Assembly: GCA_026008535.1 (NCBI GenBank)
Contig: BRKX01000009.1
Coordinates: forward strand, 49,163,001-49,227,000
Source: Perilla frutescens
Lineage: Eukaryota; Streptophyta; Magnoliopsida; Lamiales; Lamiaceae
Direction of reading: 5' to 3'
DNA length: 64,000 bases
Of the stretch, positions 57,086 through 64,000 are shown piece after piece (the stretch's first letter is position 1; each line of letters opens with the position of its first letter). A program made the position numbers and the translations under genes. The notes under the pieces are model-generated. The model worked only from the letters and a program-made list of their open reading frames with translations, made no database searches and was not told the origin of the DNA.

Positions 57086-59130
57086 TTCACAGATGTCGAG
57101 ACATCTAGATTTTGGTTTTGACCAAATGATGGAAATAATTGAAAGAGGTTAGAATTACTTTAAGTGATGAGAATAAGTTGTGAATGACTTATAGACTGAA
57201 CATAGTAAAGAATTTAGACTGCAGTAGCTTGAACCTAGCATTGACCATTAAGTTATCTTTTTGTTCTTGAAAGTTTAGACTAATTTAGTGGACTTCTTCA
57301 GATAGCCAGAGTGATCGAGACCGCACTGAAGTGCACTCAAAATTTTTGTACTTTTGAGGAGCTAAAGTTTAGAAGAACTGTTCGAAAGAACATTTATTGC
57401 AAGATTTCCATGAGGGGATTAAAGAGTTCCGGGATTTTAGTAGAAACGAGAACTGAGTTTGTGAAGCTTTGACTTCAAGCCTGAAGCAAGGAAATAAATA
57501 ATCGATTTAAAGGCTAGTTATCAAATTGCAAATCATTGCAAGATCGGGGACTCCGTATGCATGTTTTTACCTTAAGAGTTTTGTCTAATGATCCAGTTGC
57601 GGTTACAGGGAATAGAGATTTGTTCCACCAAGAGAAAGCTCTCCATTTCATTGGGCGACCAATTGAGGTCATGTCATCTTTCATGCCTAAGAGTTGTCGA
57701 TTGTTTCAAGTTGATTCTTAAAATAAAGATAAAGATGGCCGACATGATTGCAGCTAAAATAATTCAAAGATATGTCTGTCGATGTTATGCTGAACTTTTA
57801 GAAGGCGTTAAAGTCAACTATGTGGAGTCCAGAAGGCATAGTAGATCAAGTCATTTTCTCGTATCTCTCCGGTAGGTAGAGAGTGATCTCTAGATATCAT
57901 TTTCCCAACCAGGCGTAGCCAATTTAAAGCCCAGTAAGACTTGCGCTATATCATAGCAACCCCTTAAAGACGAGAGTGCGAGATGCTTCAGAAAGAAAGA
58001 GAACCTGAAAAAGATCGTCGAGACAATAGATCTAGTGGTTGGTAGATCGAAAGTGTCAATATGATAGGAAGGTTTGACAAATCTAATTGTTCATTCTCAT
58101 GTCAATTGGATCGATATCCCTTCAATAACTTCATATTTTATTATTTAAAACTCTTTGATTAAATCCTTTTAAATAATTTGTAATCTTTTGATGATACTTC
58201 TTTGATCATCAAGAAATTAGTAATAGCACTTCCTTGATAGGCTATTGATACCTTCGTGAAAAATTCAGCACGATTCTCAATTATTAAGCGTTGATTTTCT
58301 TTCGTTATTCCTATATATCTTGTAATGTGCGAGAACCCTTCAAACTTATAAGTCCTCTGAAAAGACAATATTTTTGGCATATATAATCTAGTGTTATATC
58401 TCTTCCGACATTTGAACTTGTTAAAGAATTGTTGATCAAATAAAGTCCTCACTTAGAGGCGTTCATTTTCTTTTAACTCCGACTCATAGAACTCGAGTGT
58501 GGATCCTCAAATAGAAGAGAAATCTTATAGAAGTATTCCCGTAGGTGTATCGTCGGGAGAATGAGTGATAGTATTCCATAATGGGGAATGGAATCGAAAC
58601 AGTACCAATTAGTGCTCTTCAAAGTCGAAAGTGCATTTCTAAAGTAAATTCCCAGTTCCGAACGTTTAAGATGATCAATGGATGCCAGTGAGCAAGTTTT
58701 GAGCTTACAGTTAAAGCCTAGATGTGCGATCTTTATCCATGCAAGTGACAGTGATCACCAGTGGGAGTTGGATAGTCGGACTACTACTTTAAAAAAAAGA
58801 GAAGAGTATAACGAGAATTTTAAGATGGAGTTACATCGGGAGTACGTTTCAAGCATGAGAAGGTCAAACCTCAAGATTTTAAAGAATAAGATGAAACAGG
58901 TTTCCGGGAGGATAAATCTGCCTGCAAAAGCAGAATTAATATAGGCTCTTCAAAGAAATATTAACCAGAAAGAAAACGGAGAGAGGGCTAGAGGTTGAAA
59001 ATCAGCTTAAAGGGTGTGGGAACCTTATTGGTTTCATATAGACGAGTGCAGAAAGTGGGGTTTTGTACCCTAAGGATGTACTATGATACTCCTTCTCAAG
59101 GCCATGGAAATTTCAGGACGAAATTTATTT
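57086..59130 (+). other. Decayed or non-coding interior of element N
   Basis: Only short open frames remain (for example 57536-57721, 58159-58452 minus, 58678-58944). A possible gag-like start (MSRHLDFGFDQMMEI) appears near 57090 but stops within about 20 codons. I see no protease, RT or integrase motif. The last 100 bp have the 'catggaaatttcaggacgaaatt' context typical of the end of gypsy pol. Confidence 0.55.
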
Positions 59131-59144
59131 TAAGGGGGGTAGAA
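59131..59144 (+). other. Polypurine tract of element N
   Basis: TAAGGGGGGTAGAA directly precedes the LTR start TGTAATATCC. Confidence 0.85.
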
Positions 59145-60842
59145 TGTAATATCCCAAACTTTTTAGTATTAAAATAAATGCCTATGATTATCTTAAGGAT
59201 AAGTTAGGAAGGAAAATTGAACTTCATAGGACCATTTGTCAGGTGAAATATGGCGTGGAGAGGGTTAGAGATATGCTGAGACCTTCTCATAATTTTTATT
59301 CAGAAACTTAGATACCTGTTCAAATATAATCATATCAGGACCTAATGATAATCCTACTATATATATTATTATATTTGAATCCTATCTAAATAAATCAAAA
59401 CTTGTCCAAAATTTCACTCTTAGTAATAGAAATATTTGGAGTTAATAGTTGAATTTAGAAGTTTGCTACCGAGTCTTAAAATACTTTACGAGTCTTGTTT
59501 ATTCATACAAGATTTATTTTTATATTCAATATTCATATTAATTTTCATTACTAATTATAATGCTGATACAATTACATGGAGTATTCGTTAGTAATGTAAA
59601 ACCATGATAATCAACATAAATCAATTCTGAAAATATTTTATTAAATCTCTTCAATTCTCCATCAACTGTACACGTATGTCTACATAATATGTCAACTCAG
59701 CAAATTCTGAAATACACTTGTCCTTGTCCAACTGTTCTTCTCTGTTAAATCAAATACCACACAGGGTTTATCTCCTACCCTGCAGATTAACATAAAAAAA
59801 AGAACCATTACTTCAAACTCTTCGACTAGAAATCAAACTTCACAGCAAATCTATCGATTCTAGTTGGATTCCACTGCTTAATATCTTAAACCATAAGTGA
59901 TACAACAAGCTCACTTTTCTTGGTAAGCTTATTTTAGTTCAATTTTCTGTATTACAATTATACACTTAATCTCAACATATTTTCCAAATTTGAATTAACT
60001 AAAAACCAAGAATTCATATCTGCAGACCATAAAATCATACTTCATAATGCATCAAGACAACACCAAAATAAGAATCACACTCGATTAGATTTTCCGAGAC
60101 CAATTTCAACATATCATATTCCAATCAAACTTCTTCTCACCAACACACATATATACGGCTTTGCATGTAGAAACTAAAACTATAGAATTTCAAATAGATA
60201 AATGGATACTAAGGAAATAAATAGAATTAGAGAGAGATAACTCGTTGGGAGAGTCGAAGCAGAGGAAGGCAACGCCGGCTGGACTCAGGTCTAGGTGACG
60301 TTTGTCTGAGTCGCGTCTCATCGTCGGGGCCAACTGGTGTGAGTGTGTGTGTGGCTTCGAGTCGTGGGTCTAGGTTTTTGAAGCAAGTGAGAGTGGTGAC
60401 GGGCTCAGGCTGCGTCGGATTGAGTATCGAACGGGTCTGGGCTGCGGCTCTGGTTCGAGCTATGTTGAATAGTTGTCGGCGTTAATCTGAACACGAAATG
60501 GAGTCGAGTCTTGTCTTAGTTGATTGAGTTTATCTGGGTCAGGTGGTCTGGCCATTGACGGAGGGCGGAGAGTTCGCCGGTGTCGGGTAGAGAAAGTGAG
60601 AGAGAGAAGAGTTAGGGATTAAGTAATGAATTTGGGGATTTTTGATTTGGGTTCTGTTCTTCTATTATGATTTTTCTAAGAAGATGAAAAGAAAGTGGGA
60701 TTTAGAGGTTTAGGCAAGTAATTTCACTTTGGTGATTTCTATATCTGTTCTTCATTTTCTAGTCGAGAGGGAGAGATAGAGTGAATGAGAGGAGAGATGA
60801 AATGAATTTGGGGATCTTGATTTCTAATTGATCTTCACGTGA

Positions 60843-60885
<43 letters not shown>

Positions 60886-61018
60886 GACTTTTTATTTTCA
60901 ATTTTGGTTTTGTTTGTGTTATGATTTTAGAAAAAAAAGAAAGAAAGGGTTTTATAGCAAAATAAACAAAATTTAATAAAGGACCAAACTTTTAAAAGAT
61001 TATATATATATATATATG

Positions 61019-61052
<34 letters not shown>

Positions 61053-62213
61053 GGCCTATTTTGATTTCTTTAGAGGTTTGGCACTTTAGTAATAAATTAT
61101 TTAAATATTAATTTATCCCATAACCATAAGTTTTATTTGAATTTTCTATTTAATCGAAAACTCATAAATTAATTATTTAGGAACATAAATCTTGGATTTT
61201 TAGATATATTAGAATTATTTTTGGCCTAAATGATTTGTTTGAAATTATTTTGATACTAGGTGCGGCCACTTTGTGATACCCTGCTCAATTATACATGCTC
61301 ATTATTATCAGGTGGGCTATATTTTTCTCAAATTTATGTTCAGTTATTAAGCTCAACTGTTTATCAATTATGAAGCATGAATATGTATATCAAAATGTTT
61401 TAGCTCACTGTTCGCGTTCGCCAGTATCCTACGAAAACATTGAGTGCTTAACTAGACTCGAGTTTGGATCCTTTAAGCTTTGGGACCGTATACACTATCC
61501 TTTATTAGACAGCTGGGCTGGAGGACGTGTATATAATTTAAGACACTGTAGGAAGGGATAGTTGAGTTAGAGCGTGCAAGTAAGGTTAAAAGAAGCTTTG
61601 TATACATGGAATGCTTTTGGGATTTGAAACCTTTCCATTGTTATACTTGTGTGGATACGATATTCATATTTATAAAATGTTTGTGAACTGTTTAATCAAA
61701 ATCTGCCCACTGGGTACGCTAGTACTCAGCTCAGATCTTTTCTAAATATTTTCAGGTTGAGAGGCAGGCTGAAAGATGACGGAGCTGAGGCAAGGGCTAT
61801 CTTTTTGTTGATATTTTGTTTACACGTTTTGCGTTGTTTAGAGATCTTAGATACTCTAAACAAAGAAGTAGATGGAAATATTTTGTTTAAGTTTAATAAA
61901 GATGCTCTACGCTTGTTCCGTTTACTCTGATATAGTTTGTCTTTAGTTGTTTGAATCATAATATGATTTGTGTTTGCTATTGAGATCTGTCCTTACAATT
62001 AATTGGCGGGATAAGTTCCCTTTGATAATTGATCAGTGATTCAAGTTCCTTCTAAGACGCCTTAGAGCGTGGTTAAATTCCAGTTATAGAGGTTATACTG
62101 CCCAAGTGTTTCAGGCACTAACCCTATTTCTATAATTATCTTTATACAACAACCCTTTCCCCCAGTAACGAGCCGGTCCCTTGTCACTATTCTCCCGGGA
62201 TCGGGGCGTTACA
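59145..62213 (+). repeat. 3' LTR of element N
   Basis: This copy of 53298-56354 has a longer GA run (60848-60883) and TA run (61004-61048) and lacks one unit of the 'cttccccc' repeat near 62155. It ends at GGGGCGTTACA and is followed by AAACC. Confidence 0.92.
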
Positions 62214-62218
62214 AAACC

Positions 62219-62903
62219 TGTTTCTGTGCCTCTTGTATCTCATTTCATACTAAGCAAAGTTTAATCTCCTAAAAATGAATTTGAATTAAATGAAATGCAA
62301 AGTGTCCCTTATGTTAATGCCATAGGATCTGTCATGTACTTAATGATTAGTACTAGACCTGATATTGCTTATGTTATGTCTTGCTTAAGTAGATACATGG
62401 CTAATCCTGGTATGCCTCACTGGGAAGCATTGAAATGGCTTCTCAGATATTTGAAATCCACTATGAATAGTGGCCTGACCTTTGGTAAGTCTACTGATGG
62501 TGTAAAATGTGTGGGTTATGTAGACTCTAATTATGATAATGACAGAGATCAAATGAAGTCTACAACCTCCTATGTGTTTACTTTATGTGGTGCTTGCATT
62601 AGTTGGAAATCTCAGTTGCAAAATATTGTTGCCTTATCATCTACTGAATCAGAATACATTGCTGCTACTGAGGCTATGAAAGAAGCCATTTGGCTTAATG
62701 GTGTGCTGTTTGAAATAAAATTCATTGATGATATTCCTTTGATTTATTCTGATAGTCAATCTACAATACGACTATGCAAAAACCCAGTGTTTCATGATAG
62801 GACAAAACACACAGATGTGAGATTCCACTTCATCAGAGACATTGTTGAAAAGGATGATGTGTTTCTTGATAAGATCCTTTCAGAGTTCAACCTGCAGATA
62901 TAA
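62219..62903 (+). pseudogene. Copia RNase H of element M (3' part)
   Basis: The pol sequence of M resumes right after the AAACC duplication of N. RNase H motifs are GSVMYLMISTRPDIAYVM, GYVDSNYDND (usual second Asp of DAD/DSD context retained as D-S-N), IVALSSTESEYIAATEA and YSDSQSTIRLCKNPVFHDRTKH. A frameshift near the end replaces the usual terminal ADMLTK motif. A stop (TAA) occurs at about 62262 before ATG 62295. Confidence 0.87.
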
Positions 62904-63295
62904 ACACTAAGTGTCATCCAGTTGGAAAGTTGGAGGCCTGTAAGAGATCCCTGAATATGGATCTGGGTTGAACTATGAGGATCTAATGGTTTTTTCAGGC
63001 CTAGTGCCTGAATACCTAACCTGCCTCTGAGGGCAGTCTGATACTTGGTTATCTTCTCTTTGTTGGTATAAAGCTAGGTACAATTCAGTCAAGGATAGCC
63101 AGTGAATGGCAGGAGATGAATTGCTGGGTTGGTCTCTAGTGTTGAGACTGAGAGTGGTACACATTGTATTACTCTCTCCTTCTCTTATCTGTCTGTGTGA
63201 TAGATTGGAGTAAAAAGGTAATGATGATAAACTCAATGTTGTTGGCAGGCACTTCCATGGAGACATAAAGACGAAATGGACCAAAGGTGGATATA
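62904..63295 (+). other. 3' UTR of copia M
   Basis: Non-coding; a weak purine run (AAAGGTGGATATA) precedes the LTR. The antisense ORF 62973-63284 has no domain. Confidence 0.6.
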
Positions 63296-64000
63296 TGGAT
63301 TATTGGCCCATTTGGGCATTCTGTCTTGACCCAATCTCTTTATTTATCTTATGGCCCAACTGCGAAGCCCTTACCCCCTTTAAACCTATTTTACCTTATA
63401 TACTTATCCTAACCCTAATTTACTATAATCTGATCTCCTTCTCTCTCTACAAATGGTTGCGCCAATTCATCTTCTCTCTGAAGCCTTACACTAATTCCCC
63501 CTTAACCCTACTTGCTTCAGAGATATCTCTGCCGTTCTCTCTGTTTCTTTGGTCGGATTTCTGTCTGTGGTCTCCTGAATTGGCCTTGAGTTGAGAGTAT
63601 TGAGTGATCTCTGAAAGCTGAGGGTTTATGAGAGCTTCAGGCCCTGCATCCATCTCCCCTTTGTGGTCTAGGGTCTATATTGTCACCGGAAGTGCCATCG
63701 CTGTCACTTGTGGGAAAATCTGAGCCACTTTGTGTCCCTGAGACACATTTACCCACCTTTCAATATCTCTAATTTTTCTTATCCTTTTTACTTTACTATT
63801 TCTTGTTCCTTATAGTTATGGTTTATGCTATTTATTTGATTTGCTTGTTTTATTGCTAACTCACAATCTCTGCAGATCAGTCCCACTCTCTTTAGAAGAA
63901 GGAGCCTGTGAAGACTCCATTTTTGATACTCCTCAAATCGATACTCCTCAAAGATCTAGATGTACTCCGTTAGCCTGTGAAGATAACTCGAGAGATCTAA
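63296..64000 (+). repeat. 3' LTR of copia M (continues past the window)
   Basis: It starts TGGATTATTGG and matches 48225 onward; about 100 bp more are expected beyond 64000. ORF 63295-63594 is an LTR by-product. Confidence 0.85.

Larger units (their letters stand above)
53298..62213 (+). mobile_element. Large non-autonomous gypsy-type LTR element N (LARD-like)
   Basis: This 8.9-kb element is inserted in copia M with the 5-bp duplication AAACC (53293-53297 and 62214-62218). The LTRs are 3057 and 3069 bp, begin TGTAATATCCC and end GGGGCGTTACA, and appear about 98-99% identical apart from microsatellite length. The 2.8-kb interior has a PBS, a tandem repeat array, no intact ORF over about 100 codons and a PPT. 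This architecture, long LTRs with a non-coding interior, fits a LARD or a heavily decayed chromovirus-type gypsy element. Confidence 0.9.
48225..64000 (+). mobile_element. Tnt1/Tork-like Ty1/copia retrotransposon M, split by element N
   Basis: The copia order is 5' LTR, PBS, leader, gag, protease, integrase, RT, RNase H, 3' UTR and 3' LTR (continuing past 64000). AAACT at 48220-48224 would be the left target duplication. LTR copies differ by roughly 5-10% by eye, so the insertion is old. Numerous stops and frameshifts inactivate it. Element N interrupts the RT/RNase H junction at 53297/62219. Confidence 0.88.

Overview
The window is nuclear DNA of a flowering plant. The evidence is dense nested LTR retrotransposons (Ty3/gypsy and Ty1/copia), plant-type primer binding sites, a hAT transposon, a transposon carrying gibberellin 2-oxidase exons, and one intron-containing plant A-type cytochrome P450. 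Nearly all of it is transposable-element DNA, and the P450 (45780-47638, +) is the only apparently intact host gene. I cannot name the species; a eudicot is likely. I found no tRNA, rRNA, CRISPR or prokaryotic features. Elements are lettered A-N in map order.

Left part (1-7042). Element A (1-5615, minus) is a gypsy deletion derivative: a 3.5-kb LTR, a PBS, a gag with in-frame stops and a truncated second LTR. Next comes an LTR fragment B (5616-6962, minus).

Centre (7043-34737). A single Athila/Tat-type retrotransposon C (minus) spans 27.7 kb because other elements inserted into it. It is flanked by the 5-bp target duplication GTGAA at both far ends. Inside it are: D (7951-14168, minus, gag-only, TSD TAGAG) in its 3' LTR; a solo LTR E (14419-15870, +, TSD TGTTC) in its 3' non-coding region; and, in its 5' LTR, an LTR fragment F (20651-about 22108, +) followed by a SIRE-like copia element G (about 22109-33131, +) with an env-like region that itself holds a solo LTR H (28184-29538, minus, TSD GCAGG). 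The coding part of C (17791-20272) is a gag-protease region fused in frame to the last part of integrase; RT, RNase H and most of integrase are gone.

Right-centre (34743-48224). This holds non-coding DNA, a probable solo LTR I (35830-37376), a Pack-MULE-like element J (39073-40144) with two exons of a gibberellin 2-oxidase, and a hAT transposon L (40487-44386, TSD ATATACCT) inserted in a longer inverted-repeat element K. The hAT transposase is one frame broken only by three stops. The P450 gene follows.

Right part (48225-64000). A Tnt1/Tork-like copia element M (+) has a complete 5' LTR at 48225-49029 and a 3' LTR running off the window. Its RT/RNase H region is split by a young gypsy-type element N (53298-62213, +, TSD AAACC) with 3.06-kb LTRs, a largely non-coding interior and a 13-copy palindromic repeat array in its leader.

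The elements do not form a pathway. They record successive insertions, internal deletions and LTR-LTR recombination. No clearly new biological system is visible. The most distinctive items are the GA2-oxidase-bearing MULE, the non-autonomous retrotransposon architectures (D, C, N), the doubled polypurine-like motifs in C and D, the repeat array of N and the unusual I-helix of the P450.
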